Assembly: GCF_004014715.1 (NCBI RefSeq)
Contig: NZ_CP034835.1
Coordinates: forward strand, 3,720,001-3,784,000
Direction of reading: 5' to 3'
Length of the DNA stretch: 64,000 nucleotides
Origin: Pseudoalteromonas sp. R3
GTDB lineage: Bacteria; Pseudomonadota; Gammaproteobacteria; Enterobacterales; Alteromonadaceae
Shown: positions 9,147-18,167 of the stretch, in pieces
How positions within the stretch are numbered: position 1 is the first letter of the stretch
Layout: each line of letters starts with the position of its first letter
The notes under the pieces: model-generated
What the model was told of the DNA's origin: nothing
The model's database searches: none
What the model saw: the letters and a program-made list of their open reading frames with translations, nothing else
Translations under genes and position numbers: made by a program

Positions 9147-10505
9147 ATGTTTGTACCTGAGCTCCTTTCACCCGCCGGTAGTTTAAAGAATATGCGTTAC
9201 GCTTTTGCGTACGGTGCCGATGCCGTGTATGCCGGCCAACCGCGTTATAGCTTGCGTGTACGCAACAATGAATTCGACCTGGCTAACCTGGAAATTGGTA
9301 TTAACGAAGCCCACCAGCAAAATAAAAAGCTGTATGTGGTATCTAACATTGCACCACATAACGGTAAGGTAAAAACTTACCTGCGCGATATCGAGCCTGT
9401 TATTGCCATGCAACCGGACGCGCTGATCATGTCCGACCCGGGCCTTATCATGCTGGTGCGTGAAAAGTGGCCTGATATGCCCATTCACCTATCTGTTCAG
9501 GCCAACGCCGTCAACTATGCAGCAGTGCAGTTCTGGGCAAAGCAAGGTATAGAGCGGGTCATCCTGTCGCGGGAGCTGTCACTGGAAGAAATTGCCGAGA
9601 TCCGCACTTCGTGCCCGGATACTGAGCTGGAAGTGTTTGTACATGGCGCGCTGTGTATGGCCTACTCAGGGCGCTGTCTGCTCTCTGGCTACATCAATAA
9701 ACGCGACCCGAACCAGGGCACCTGCACCAATGCCTGTCGCTGGAGCTACGACGTTAAGCCAGGAGAAGAAAACGCTACAGGCGATGTGGTGCACAAAATT
9801 GACCCGCAGCAGGTCATCCCGACCTTAGGCGACGGACAGCCGACCGATCAGGTGTTTATGCTTGAAGAGCAAGGCCGCCCGGGTGAATATATGCCAGCCT
9901 TTGAAGATGAGCATGGCACTTACATAATGAACTCCAAAGACCTGCGGGCTGTACAGTACGTTGATCAATTAGCCAAGATGGGCGTACACAGCCTGAAAAT
10001 TGAAGGCCGGACTAAATCTTTTTACTATGTTGCCAGAACTGCACAGGTTTATCGTCGCGCCATTGACGATGCCGTCGCTGGTAAGCCGTTCGACCCGTCA
10101 CTGATGCGAACACTGGAAAACCTGGCACACCGAGGCTACACCGAGGGCTTCCTCAAACGCCATGCACACCAGGAATACCAAAACTACGACTATGGGCACT
10201 CCGTATCTGATCAGCAGCAGTTTGTTGGCGAGATTTTGGGGCGCCACGACAACGGTCTGGTGGAAATTGACGTCAAAAACAAATTCTGTACCGGTCACAG
10301 CCTGGAGCTGATGACACCGCAGGGCAATATCAGCTTTAACCTTGAACACATGGAGAACAAAAAAGGTGAGCAGATCAGCGATGCCAAGGGCTCTGGACAC
10401 ATAGTTAAAATCCCATTACCAGAAGACATTGACCTGAGCCATGCCATTTTGATGCGCAACCTGGGTGTACAAGAAAACACCCGCAACCCGTTTAAAAAAG
10501 CCTGA
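9147..10505 (+). CDS. trhP: TrhP (YegQ), tRNA 5-hydroxyuridine synthase, U32-peptidase-like family
   Basis: Member of the U32-peptidase-like family; the YegQ branch (TrhP) makes 5-hydroxyuridine at U34 of tRNAs using prephenate and an iron-sulfur cluster. I chose ATG 9147 because GAGG lies eight bases upstream and the protein then starts MFVPELLSPAGSLKNMRYAF like homologues; an in-frame ATG at 9129 is less likely. Family landmarks are FVHGALCMAYSGRCLLSGY, the cysteine-containing NQGTCTNACRWSY and LKIEGRTKS. The length of 452 residues is normal. A ferredoxin gene follows within 25 bases. The E. coli partner enzyme TrhO uses molecular oxygen, so a candidate FNR box upstream fits a low-oxygen role. 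Confidence 0.93.
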   Translation: MFVPELLSPAGSLKNMRYAFAYGADAVYAGQPRYSLRVRNNEFDLANLEIGINEAHQQNKKLYVVSNIAPHNGKVKTYLRDIEPVIAMQPDALIMSDPGLIMLVREKWPDMPIHLSVQANAVNYAAVQFWAKQGIERVILSRELSLEEIAEIRTSCPDTELEVFVHGALCMAYSGRCLLSGYINKRDPNQGTCTNACRWSYDVKPGEENATGDVVHKIDPQQVIPTLGDGQPTDQVFMLEEQGRPGEYMPAFEDEHGTYIMNSKDLRAVQYVDQLAKMGVHSLKIEGRTKSFYYVARTAQVYRRAIDDAVAGKPFDPSLMRTLENLAHRGYTEGFLKRHAHQEYQNYDYGHSVSDQQQFVGEILGRHDNGLVEIDVKNKFCTGHSLELMTPQGNISFNLEHMENKKGEQISDAKGSGHIVKIPLPEDIDLSHAILMRNLGVQENTRNPFKKA

Positions 10506-10529
10506 ACTGGCCAAAGCGGAGCGTAAACC

Positions 10530-10781
10530 ATGGCGTTACTGATCAACAGTAAATGTATTAACTGCGATATGTGCGACCCGGAATGCCCTAACCAGGCCAT
10601 CTATATGGGCGAAAAAATCTACCAGATAGACCCGGATAAATGCACTGAATGCGTCGGACACTATGACCAGCCAACCTGTGTCAGTGTCTGCCCAATTGAC
10701 TGTATTAAACCAGACCCTGCACACCGTGAGAGCCTGGATACCCTGGCTGAGAAGTTTCTCAAACTCACAGGCCAAGGTTAG
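10530..10781 (+). CDS. yfhL: YfhL-type 2[4Fe-4S] ferredoxin
   Basis: Small electron carrier of the Allochromatium-type ferredoxin group. The 83 residues carry two cluster-binding motifs: CINCDMCDPECP at residues 8-19 and a second with a family-specific insert between cysteines (CTECVGHYDQPTCVSVCP). GGAG lies shortly before the ATG. It directly follows trhP, suggesting that it may supply electrons or maintain the cluster of that enzyme; that link is inference. A strong terminator follows. Confidence 0.93.
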   Translation: MALLINSKCINCDMCDPECPNQAIYMGEKIYQIDPDKCTECVGHYDQPTCVSVCPIDCIKPDPAHRESLDTLAEKFLKLTGQG

Positions 10782-10789
10782 TCTCTGTT

Positions 10790-10816
10790 TAAAGCGCCTG
10801 CGGGCGCTTTTTCTTT
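10790..10816 (+). terminator. Rho-independent terminator of trhP-yfhL
   Basis: Hairpin AAAGCGCC-TGC-GGGCGCTTT followed by a T-rich run, a few bases after the ferredoxin stop. Confidence 0.9.
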
Positions 10817-10968
10817 TTATTATTATCCGGATATCAGCACTGCGGAGTAAACCTAAACTCAGCTCCCCGACGTATCATTCCCTGATAAACCTGCGCACAG
10901 TTGGATTGCAAAACCTATAGGCTGTGCCAGACTTGTTAAGGCGTCTAACTTTTAAACAGGGAGTTTCT

Positions 10969-11727
10969 ATGCCTGGCTGCAAAACTTGCCGTTGCCACAC
11001 CGATTATAAGATGGACATTACCATGGCCATGCAACCGATAGTGGATCTGCGCACCCGGCAAGTCTATGCCTATGAAGCCTTAGTCAGAGGCACACAGGGA
11101 CAGTCGGCAGGACAAGTACTCGCTCAGGTCACAGAAGACAGCAAATATTATTTCGATCAGCTGTGCCGCACGACTGCCATAGAGATGATGGCCGGTCTCA
11201 GCGACACAGCCAAGCTTTCTATCAACTTTTTACCCAATGCGATTTACGACCCCCAAACCTGCTTGCGCAAAACGCTCGAAGCCGCGGATAAATTCAATCT
11301 CGCAAAGGAGCGCATTATCTTTGAAGTCTCTGAGCAGGAGCATCTCACCGACCCGGACAAACTCATCGACATCGCCAATACGTATAACAAAAACGGCTTT
11401 AAGGTTGCGCTGGACGATTTTGGCGCAGGCTATGCTGGCATTGAAGTGCTGCACCGTTTTCAACCCGACATCATCAAACTCGATATTTCACTGGTAAGCG
11501 GCATTGCACGGGACCCGGTCAAACAAGCTATTGTAGACGGCGTTTGCCTGATGGCGCGCCGACTAAATATCGACCTGGTGGTTGAAGGCGTTGAAACATT
11601 CGCTGATTATCAGTGCATATGTGATTTAGGCGTTTATTTAATGCAGGGCTACCTATTTGCCAAGCCTGTCATTGCAACTTTGCCCACCCCCAGCTTTCCC
11701 ACGGAGCCAACCGAACACTGCGAGTAA
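10969..11727 (+). CDS. Stand-alone EAL-domain protein, probable c-di-GMP phosphodiesterase
   Basis: EAL domains hydrolyse cyclic di-GMP to pGpG. I prefer ATG 10969 (GGGAG upstream; protein MPGCKTCRCHTD) over an in-frame GTG at 10924. The protein of 252 residues is one EAL domain: YEALVRG with the signature Glu36, metal-binding DDFGAGYAG, KLDISLV and EGVET, so the active site looks intact. The N-terminus has a Cys-rich start (CKTCRC) whose role is unknown. It is the first gene of a tight set with the ethylene-receptor-like kinase (13 bases downstream), a receiver and a REC-GGDEF protein. That places opposing c-di-GMP enzymes around one sensor. Confidence 0.88.
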   Translation: MPGCKTCRCHTDYKMDITMAMQPIVDLRTRQVYAYEALVRGTQGQSAGQVLAQVTEDSKYYFDQLCRTTAIEMMAGLSDTAKLSINFLPNAIYDPQTCLRKTLEAADKFNLAKERIIFEVSEQEHLTDPDKLIDIANTYNKNGFKVALDDFGAGYAGIEVLHRFQPDIIKLDISLVSGIARDPVKQAIVDGVCLMARRLNIDLVVEGVETFADYQCICDLGVYLMQGYLFAKPVIATLPTPSFPTEPTEHCE

Positions 11728-11740
11728 GGACGACCGACCC

Positions 11741-14425
11741 ATGGAAGCCAATAGTTTAGAGTCATTTTTTCATGATGCCTATATGCCACACGGGCACTGT
11801 TATTTATGGCAACCCCATCTGTTGTGGGGCAATGTTATCTCAGATTTACTGATTGCCACCGCTTACTTCTCGATCCCCATTGCCATTATGATATTCGCCA
11901 AAAAACGGCCCGATGTCGGTGGGCACTGGCTGTTTGTGTTGTTTTCAAGCTTTATTCTGCTGTGTGGACTGACTCATTTGATTGGGATTTATACTGTCTG
12001 GCAAGGTGCCTATGGTATGCATGCTCTGGCCAAAATGGCCACCGCATTGGTGTCTATCACCACAGCTGTGTACATGTTCCGCCTGATCCCCAGCGCCATC
12101 GCCATTCCCACCCCGAATCAATTTCAGGGGGTATCGCGCAAACTAGACAAGGTCACACAGGAAAAACATCAACTGGATTCAAAACTGGCCGAGCACGAGT
12201 TAACCCACTTTATTCTCAATACCCTGCCTGCCAGTATCGTGGTACTCGATGACAGCTTTAAAATTACTCAGTGTAACCCGCACTTTTTGAATACCCTGGG
12301 TGCAAATAGTGGCCAACTAGACGGCCAGTCTCTCAATGATTTGATTGAATTCAGCGATCCCTTTACCACCATAGACACACTGGCTCATAAACTGAGCAGT
12401 GCAGAATCGGCGGAACTGTCGACCTTATGCCATGTTACGACACAGGCTAAGTCCACCATTCCGATGGAAATGAAACTGGTTAAGGCCCAGTTCGAAGGGC
12501 AAAGCATGGTGCTGGCCCTGTTTAATAACCTGAGCTCCCTTAAAAACACCGAGCGAGCGCTCAAAGAGTCAGACAAAAAAATGCGCCGGGCCATCAATGC
12601 TACTGCCGATGGTATTTGGGAGTGGAATGTGGTGACCGGCGAGGTCAGTTACTCACCTCGTCTGATGGCGATGATAGGTAAAGCCAGCATTGAACACCCA
12701 ACCTATGACGACTGGTTTGAGCATATTCATCCGGATCACCGCCAGCGTGTAGAATTGGCTATTGAGCAACACTTTCAAAGCAGAGAACAGTATCAGGTAG
12801 AATACCAGGGCCGTAACGAGCGCGGTGAGTACAGTTGGTTTATGGCAGTGGGAAATAGCCAGTTTGATGAGCAGGGCAAACCACAGCTGATGTCTGGCGC
12901 ACTGCGTAATATCGACTCCAGCAAAATACTGGAGCGTAAAGTCAGTGAAAAAACCAACATTTTAAACGCAATCTATAATGGTGCCAGTCAGGCCATCTGG
13001 CTGTTACAGGTAGAAGAAGACGGCGACTTTACATTTCTGGAATTTAATCCAACTGCCTGCCAGCGTGCCTCTATTAAGCTTGAAGACATTCAGTTCAAAC
13101 GCTTATCTGAGCTACGCGGAAAAATGTTTGACGACCAAATTCTCAATCACATTCAGGATAATTACCAGACCTGCTGTGAGCTCAAAAAGCCACTGGAATA
13201 TATCGAGATGTTACCAACCCATGAGCAGGAGTTATGGTATCAAACAACGTTATACCCATTACTCGATAGTCAGGGTAACGTTAAACAACTGGTTGGTACC
13301 GCCATTGACATCACGGCACGTAAATACGCAGAGGCTGAGTTACGGGACAGCCAGCAATTTTTGCAACGTATCATAGATTCTGCCGTCTGTGGCTTGTACC
13401 TTTTTGATTTGACACAACAGACCAATGTAAAAATAAACCGCAGATACACACATCTGCTCGGGTATACACTCCAGGAGCTGGAAAACTGCAACATCATGGC
13501 GCTGTTTCATCCACAAGAACGCCCTTTGCTGGATGCCCATATGAAAGAAGTCATTGAGAGTCAGAGCGGTGATTTGATCCCATTAAAGTACCGTTTTAAG
13601 CACAAGCAAGGACACTGGGTCTGGTGTTATTCGCTGGATACGATAGTCACCCGCGATGAACAGGGTAAACCAGAGCTGATGTTGGGGACATTTGTCGACA
13701 TCACAGAACAAACCAACCTGCTACGTGAATTACAGGAATCGAATGCCAGCCTTGAGCACTTTGCTTTTATTGCCTCTCATGACTTACAAGAGCCACTGCG
13801 TAAAATCTCGGCCTTTTCCGACAGCTTGTCACAGCGGCTGGCACCGGCCCTGAAAGAGGACGACAAAGCCTGTTTTGAAATGGACAGGCTACTGGATGCC
13901 ACACAGCGCATGCGTACCATGATCCAAGACTTACTCAAGCTATCCAGGCTAAATGCGCACCAACTAAAACTAACCCGGGTCTCTCTCAATAGCCTGATCA
14001 CAGAAGCCTGCGATCAGCTGAGCTTTAAAATAGAGGAAAGCCAGGCACAAGTAACCTGTGGACACCCGGATTGCGAGCTGGAAGTGGATGCTTCTTTGTT
14101 TATTCAAATCTGGCAAAACCTGATTGCCAACAGTATTAAGTTCTGCGCTGACGACAAGGCCCCCTGCGTGCGGATCACTACCCAGCGAGAGGGCACGACG
14201 CTAATGTTGCACTATCAAGACAACGGCATTGGCGTACCAGAGCAGTTCAGGCAACAGATTTTTGAACCCTTCAGGCGTTTACATGGCGACAGCCACAAAG
14301 GCAGCGGGATTGGTCTATCCTTATGTAAGAAGATAGTTGACCTGCATGGTGGGCAAATTACCTGCACCGACGGCGAACAAACCGGAGCACACTTTGTGAT
14401 CACGCTTAAACAAGGGGAGCGATGA
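11741..14425 (+). CDS. Multi-PAS hybrid-less histidine kinase with N-terminal ethylene-binding-domain-like sensor
   Basis: Membrane sensor kinase of 894 residues, starting at ATG 11741 behind TAAGGA. The first ~125 residues hold three membrane helices homologous to the plant ETR1 ethylene-binding domain: ISDLLIATAYFSIP, FILLCGLTHLIGIY and ALVSITTAVYMFRLIP. The ETR1 residues D25, Y32, I35, P36, I62, C65 and H69 all have identical counterparts at a constant +10 offset (D35, Y42, I45, P46, I72, C75, H79). About four PAS/PAC units follow (for example ATADGIWEWNVVTGEV). Then come a HisKA domain with His near 680 (ASHDLQEPLRKI) and an ATPase domain with N box NLIANSIKFC and G boxes DNGIGVP and GSGIGLSLCKKIV. 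Its stop overlaps the next receiver gene. Ethylene binding is inference from residues; other bacterial proteins with this domain, such as the Synechocystis one, do bind ethylene. Confidence 0.9.
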   Translation: MEANSLESFFHDAYMPHGHCYLWQPHLLWGNVISDLLIATAYFSIPIAIMIFAKKRPDVGGHWLFVLFSSFILLCGLTHLIGIYTVWQGAYGMHALAKMATALVSITTAVYMFRLIPSAIAIPTPNQFQGVSRKLDKVTQEKHQLDSKLAEHELTHFILNTLPASIVVLDDSFKITQCNPHFLNTLGANSGQLDGQSLNDLIEFSDPFTTIDTLAHKLSSAESAELSTLCHVTTQAKSTIPMEMKLVKAQFEGQSMVLALFNNLSSLKNTERALKESDKKMRRAINATADGIWEWNVVTGEVSYSPRLMAMIGKASIEHPTYDDWFEHIHPDHRQRVELAIEQHFQSREQYQVEYQGRNERGEYSWFMAVGNSQFDEQGKPQLMSGALRNIDSSKILERKVSEKTNILNAIYNGASQAIWLLQVEEDGDFTFLEFNPTACQRASIKLEDIQFKRLSELRGKMFDDQILNHIQDNYQTCCELKKPLEYIEMLPTHEQELWYQTTLYPLLDSQGNVKQLVGTAIDITARKYAEAELRDSQQFLQRIIDSAVCGLYLFDLTQQTNVKINRRYTHLLGYTLQELENCNIMALFHPQERPLLDAHMKEVIESQSGDLIPLKYRFKHKQGHWVWCYSLDTIVTRDEQGKPELMLGTFVDITEQTNLLRELQESNASLEHFAFIASHDLQEPLRKISAFSDSLSQRLAPALKEDDKACFEMDRLLDATQRMRTMIQDLLKLSRLNAHQLKLTRVSLNSLITEACDQLSFKIEESQAQVTCGHPDCELEVDASLFIQIWQNLIANSIKFCADDKAPCVRITTQREGTTLMLHYQDNGIGVPEQFRQQIFEPFRRLHGDSHKGSGIGLSLCKKIVDLHGGQITCTDGEQTGAHFVITLKQGER

Positions 14426-14829
14426 TGGAAATTGTATTGGTTGAAGACGACCCGGATGACATTTATTTCTTTCAGCAAGCCTGCGCAAAACTTCCCCGGG
14501 AGCCCAAAGTCACCGTGTTAAACAACGGCATTGAGTTTATCTCTCATGTGCAGCAAAACGATAACCAAACGCCCGTTTACCTGCTGGACTTAAACATGCC
14601 ACACAAGGGCGGGCTGGAAGCACTGGAAGAGCTGCAACAGCTGGGTTTGGTAAACTCCTTGTTGGTGATCTGCTACACCACGTCGGACAGCCCCAAAGAT
14701 ATCGCAAAAGCCTATCACCTGGGTGCCAAATCCTATTTAACCAAACCGAACCGCCTGACAGAGCTGACTGAGCTGGTCCAGACACTCATTAAATATTGGT
14801 TTCAATACAACCAAAAACGCGAAGGATAA
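14422..14829 (+). CDS. Single-domain response regulator (CheY/Rcp1-like)
   Basis: A lone receiver domain of 135 residues: acidic pair VEDDPDD at the N-terminus, phosphoacceptor Asp56 in YLLDLNMP, Thr/Ser region CYTTSDSP and invariant Lys in SYLTKPNRL. There is no output domain. It starts inside the kinase stop codon (ATGATG/TGA overlap), so it is translationally coupled and is the most likely direct phosphate acceptor. Rcp1-type receivers commonly pair with phytochrome-like or PAS kinases of this architecture. Confidence 0.93.
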   Translation: MMEIVLVEDDPDDIYFFQQACAKLPREPKVTVLNNGIEFISHVQQNDNQTPVYLLDLNMPHKGGLEALEELQQLGLVNSLLVICYTTSDSPKDIAKAYHLGAKSYLTKPNRLTELTELVQTLIKYWFQYNQKREG

Positions 14830-14832
14830 GGT

Positions 14833-15762
14833 ATGAACGCGCGGCTAATTTATTTGCTTGAAGACAATCAGGATGACATCTATCTGGTGAAAGAACTACT
14901 GAGCCAGCACAATGGAAAACACCAGTATGCCGTCAATGCCTTTGAAACCATAGAATCGCTGCGTGATGCAGTCGCCCAGCTTAATCCCGAAGCCATTTTG
15001 ATGGACCTTAACCTGCCACAAAGCCGGGGACTGGAAACCTTGCTGCGTGTAAAAGACTTTGCCGCACATATCCCCATCATAGTACTGACGGGCATGTCAG
15101 ATGAAATGTTTGGCGAGAAAGCCATTCAACTTGGGGCACAGGATTATATACCCAAGCACGAACTCAGCGCTCACTTGCTCAGACGCACCATAGTGTTTTC
15201 TAAAGAGCGCTTTGACATGCAGCGTAACCTCGAAAACCTGATCAGTCTGGACAGACTTACCATGCTCAACAACCGCGGAGCACTGGATAAGCACTTACAC
15301 ACCCAGGTGCAGGATGCCCGACGTTATGGCAAGCAGTTCGCCATGTTGTTTATCGACCTTGATAACTTTAAAACCATTAACGATGAGTTAGGCCATCAGG
15401 CGGGCGACCAGCTGCTCAGGCTGCTTGCCTCCAAGCTCAAAATGTACAAGCGCAGCTCAGACTTTGTGGCGCGCTATGGCGGTGATGAATTTGTGGTGAT
15501 TGCCCCCAATATAGATAATCCAGCTCAACTGGAACTGTTTACCCGCTACAAGCATAACCTGCTGGCCGACAATTACTGCCTGCAAGATCAGCAAGGCAAT
15601 ATGCACGAAGTCACACTGGAGCTCAGCATCGGTGCCGTGCTGTTTCCGGATCATGGTGATGGGCCAACAGAATTATTGAGTTGCGCAGATAAAGCTATGT
15701 ATCAGGCTAAAACTCAGTCACTACCCTTTCTGCTGGCGCAACCCACTAACAACTCAGTATAA
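14833..15762 (+). CDS. REC-GGDEF diguanylate cyclase
   Basis: Response regulator of 309 residues joining an N-terminal receiver (LLEDNQDD; phosphoacceptor Asp in LMDLNLP; Lys in YIPKHELS) to a C-terminal GGDEF domain. The catalytic loop ARYGGDEF is intact, and five residues upstream is RSSD, matching the RxxD inhibitory I-site, so product feedback is expected. It begins 3 bases after the receiver gene. With the EAL protein at the operon head, the kinase could control both synthesis and breakdown of c-di-GMP. Confidence 0.93.
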   Translation: MNARLIYLLEDNQDDIYLVKELLSQHNGKHQYAVNAFETIESLRDAVAQLNPEAILMDLNLPQSRGLETLLRVKDFAAHIPIIVLTGMSDEMFGEKAIQLGAQDYIPKHELSAHLLRRTIVFSKERFDMQRNLENLISLDRLTMLNNRGALDKHLHTQVQDARRYGKQFAMLFIDLDNFKTINDELGHQAGDQLLRLLASKLKMYKRSSDFVARYGGDEFVVIAPNIDNPAQLELFTRYKHNLLADNYCLQDQQGNMHEVTLELSIGAVLFPDHGDGPTELLSCADKAMYQAKTQSLPFLLAQPTNNSV

Positions 15763-16038
15763 CCTCAGGGACTGAAAACCAGTTTCTCATCAGGCCTGCC
15801 TACAATCATATGACTCACTCGCCCTTCTGGAGCGCCTGACACTCGTCCAGTCTAAACCCGGTTCAACGCCTGCTTTTACTTATCTACCTGTTGCCAGCCT
15901 GCCTAATTGCAGAATTAAATGAAACAAAAATGTAAACATTAAGAAACAAAAGCCAATAACAGAGTAAAAGCTCAAATTGTACATTTATTCAACAAGAGGA
16001 TATACCTGTTCGTGAACTCAACCTAATGAGGATACAAC

Positions 16039-17211
16039 ATGAAAACACTACACTACGCTGTACTGGCACTAGGGCTTAGCAGCGCACAACTACATGCACA
16101 GGGCCAGCACCATGATGCCGCGGCTTACCAGCTACCTGATGAGGCGCTGGCACAGCATGCACTTTCTCCGTTACTCAACATAGACCCACAACATTTTTTG
16201 TTCAGTAACCAGTTACAGCAAACAGACTGGGAAGCTATACTGGCAAGTCATGCCCCTCACCTGTTACCTCAGCTTGAAACCCTGCTACACTGGGCAGGTC
16301 ACGCCAGTATTAACCCTAAGCTGTTGTTGGCACTAATGGAGCAACAAAGTCAGCTGCTTACCGCGCCCTCTGCAAAATCGTTAGCACAGCCATTTGGCTC
16401 ATTAGTCCCGCAATCTGGGTTTTCAGCGCAACTGGAGGCAATTACCACAGCCTTGTCGCAGCGCTATTACGCTTTTGAGCAGCAACAGGGTCAACAATCA
16501 GAAGCGTTACATCAGACACTCAGTACAGAGCGCTCAATCAGCCCGGCAACGTTTGCGCTCAACGCATTACTGGGTGATCAAAGTGACGTTGCCAAAGTAG
16601 CCAGGCACTTCCAGCAGTTGTTCGGCGATGCTCTGCTTAATCCACAAGTACGCGTACAGACCCCCAGTACAGAGTCTGCGACAGTGAGCAATAATTTTTA
16701 TCTTAACTTCCCCTGGCCCTCTGGTTATGCCTGGTACAGTGGCGGTGCACATTCAAATACTGGCTCTGGTTATCCATACTCATCGCTTGATTTCAACAAC
16801 AACTCAGGCGGTTGGGGCTCGAATACGCCCTGGGTTCAGGCAGCCCATGGCGGGACTGTGACCCGCTACTCACGCTGTAATATCCGCGTTACGCATCCCA
16901 GCGGTTACGCCACTCAGTACTATCATATGGACGCCTTACAATATCAGACAGGTGACGTTATTGATGCAGGTGCCTGGCTGGGTCGCTATGCCAATGACTA
17001 CAATACAGCCTTGTGTCAGGGTGGCCAATCCAGTGGGCCACATCTGCATTTTTCATTGCTTTATAACGGTCGCTTCGTGTCTCTTCACAACACTTATATC
17101 AGCGGCTACCGGGTGGATGTCGGCAACTACAATTACGATGACAACTGCAGTCGCTTTTACTTTGAACGCAATGGCTATCGCACCTGCGCATGGCGGGCAC
17201 TTTACCGATAA
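16039..17211 (+). CDS. Secreted M23 metallopeptidase, LasA/beta-lytic type
   Basis: Extracellular zinc peptidase related to Pseudomonas LasA, which cleaves glycine-rich peptides and staphylococcal cell walls. Signal peptide MKTLHYAVLALGLSSAQLHA is followed by a ~190-residue Gln-rich propeptide. The catalytic domain begins near residue 220: SGGAHSNTGSGYPYSSLDF supplies the first His and Asp, YYHMDALQ and GPHLHFSLLYN the HxH motif. The C-terminus has a cysteine pair region (DDNCSRFYF...YRTCAW) as in LasA. SD GAGGAT precedes ATG 16039. It stands alone between the signalling operon and csgD; likely role is lysis of competing bacteria or protein degradation. Confidence 0.92.
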   Translation: MKTLHYAVLALGLSSAQLHAQGQHHDAAAYQLPDEALAQHALSPLLNIDPQHFLFSNQLQQTDWEAILASHAPHLLPQLETLLHWAGHASINPKLLLALMEQQSQLLTAPSAKSLAQPFGSLVPQSGFSAQLEAITTALSQRYYAFEQQQGQQSEALHQTLSTERSISPATFALNALLGDQSDVAKVARHFQQLFGDALLNPQVRVQTPSTESATVSNNFYLNFPWPSGYAWYSGGAHSNTGSGYPYSSLDFNNNSGGWGSNTPWVQAAHGGTVTRYSRCNIRVTHPSGYATQYYHMDALQYQTGDVIDAGAWLGRYANDYNTALCQGGQSSGPHLHFSLLYNGRFVSLHNTYISGYRVDVGNYNYDDNCSRFYFERNGYRTCAWRALYR

Positions 17212-17347
17212 ATATTTAAGCAATTGAGGTGGTCACGCCAGTAAGCTGGCCACCTGCCCTCCCCCATACCTGCAAGCGCTGCGTAATGCAGCCACGCCAG
17301 TTGTTACGCATTACCTGATCAAGTCACCATCCTTGCCTGCGATCAGA

Positions 17348-17359
17348 TGGAATGTTCCA
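17348..17359. promoter_or_regulatory. Short palindrome upstream of csgD
   Basis: TGGAATGTTCCA, a perfect 12-base inverted repeat about 110 bases before the csgD start. TTCCA and TGGAAC recur nearer the gene. It could be an operator; nothing identifies the protein. Confidence 0.3.
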
Positions 17360-17468
17360 ATACGAGATACAACTGCGGTCAGTTCCAAAAATTGAAAATA
17401 AGTACTAAACATCCTGTAAAAAATATGTATATTTAAGTTAATGGAACAACAAAAGGACAGTCGAGAAA

Positions 17469-18167
17469 ATGATGTATTCAGACAACCAAACGCGTGGTGC
17501 TCTGTTCGTCCTGACAGACCAAAAGACCAACACGCTGAGTCAGGATTTCCTCATGTTTGTCAAAATGCTTGAGGCTTGCGGTAACAATATCAAGGTCGAT
17601 ACCCGCCTGCCCGTCACTGAGCAACGATCACAGTACCAGCTGTTTCTGGTCGATGTCAGTCATCGTGAATGTCGCGATTTACTCAGCGCACAGCTCAGGG
17701 CGTTGGCACAACATCACAGCGTCTTGCTATTCAATGCCTGCCCGGATACCCTGAACGAACAAACCGCCTTGCTCGCGAATGTCAAAGGCGTGCTCTATCA
17801 GGGGGCCTCTCCAGAAAGTCAGTTCAAAGGCATCCAGCGCGTGCTCGGTGGTGAACTATGGTTCGGCAGAGGCGCGATTTCTCTGGCATTCAGTGCTCTG
17901 ATGCAGCGCCTGCCGCAGACTCTGCCGGCGCTGTCGGATGAGCAGCGTGATATCACACTGGCCTCGCTCACCAAGCGCGAAAAATCCGTGATTCGACTAC
18001 TGGCCGATGGCGCCAAAAACGACGATATTGCCGATTCTCTGAATATCAGCAGCCATACCGTCAAAACCCACATTTACAGTGCATTTAAAAAGACCAACTC
18101 TCGTAACCGAATTGAGTTGGCTAACTGGGCCCAGCAACATATTCCTTTTGGCGGACTGGCCAATTAA
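17469..18167 (+). CDS. csgD: CsgD-like LuxR-family regulator of curli
   Basis: Transcription factor of 232 residues: an N-terminal receiver-like fold without the usual phosphorylation pocket and a C-terminal LuxR helix-turn-helix (LTKREKSVIRLLADGAKNDD, then SSHTVKTHIYSAFKK). This matches CsgD, the master activator of curli genes. It is convergent with csgG; the two stop codons overlap by three bases. SD AAGGAC lies upstream of ATG 17469. The gene name rests on architecture plus position; target control of the adjacent curlin operon is inferred. Confidence 0.87.
   Translation: MMYSDNQTRGALFVLTDQKTNTLSQDFLMFVKMLEACGNNIKVDTRLPVTEQRSQYQLFLVDVSHRECRDLLSAQLRALAQHHSVLLFNACPDTLNEQTALLANVKGVLYQGASPESQFKGIQRVLGGELWFGRGAISLAFSALMQRLPQTLPALSDEQRDITLASLTKREKSVIRLLADGAKNDDIADSLNISSHTVKTHIYSAFKKTNSRNRIELANWAQQHIPFGGLAN

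Noticed and set aside
17225..17255. Terminator after the M23 peptidase gene
   Set aside because: An interrupted inverted repeat (AGGTGG/CCACCT with an inner CCAG/CTGG) exists but is followed by C-rich sequence with no T run.
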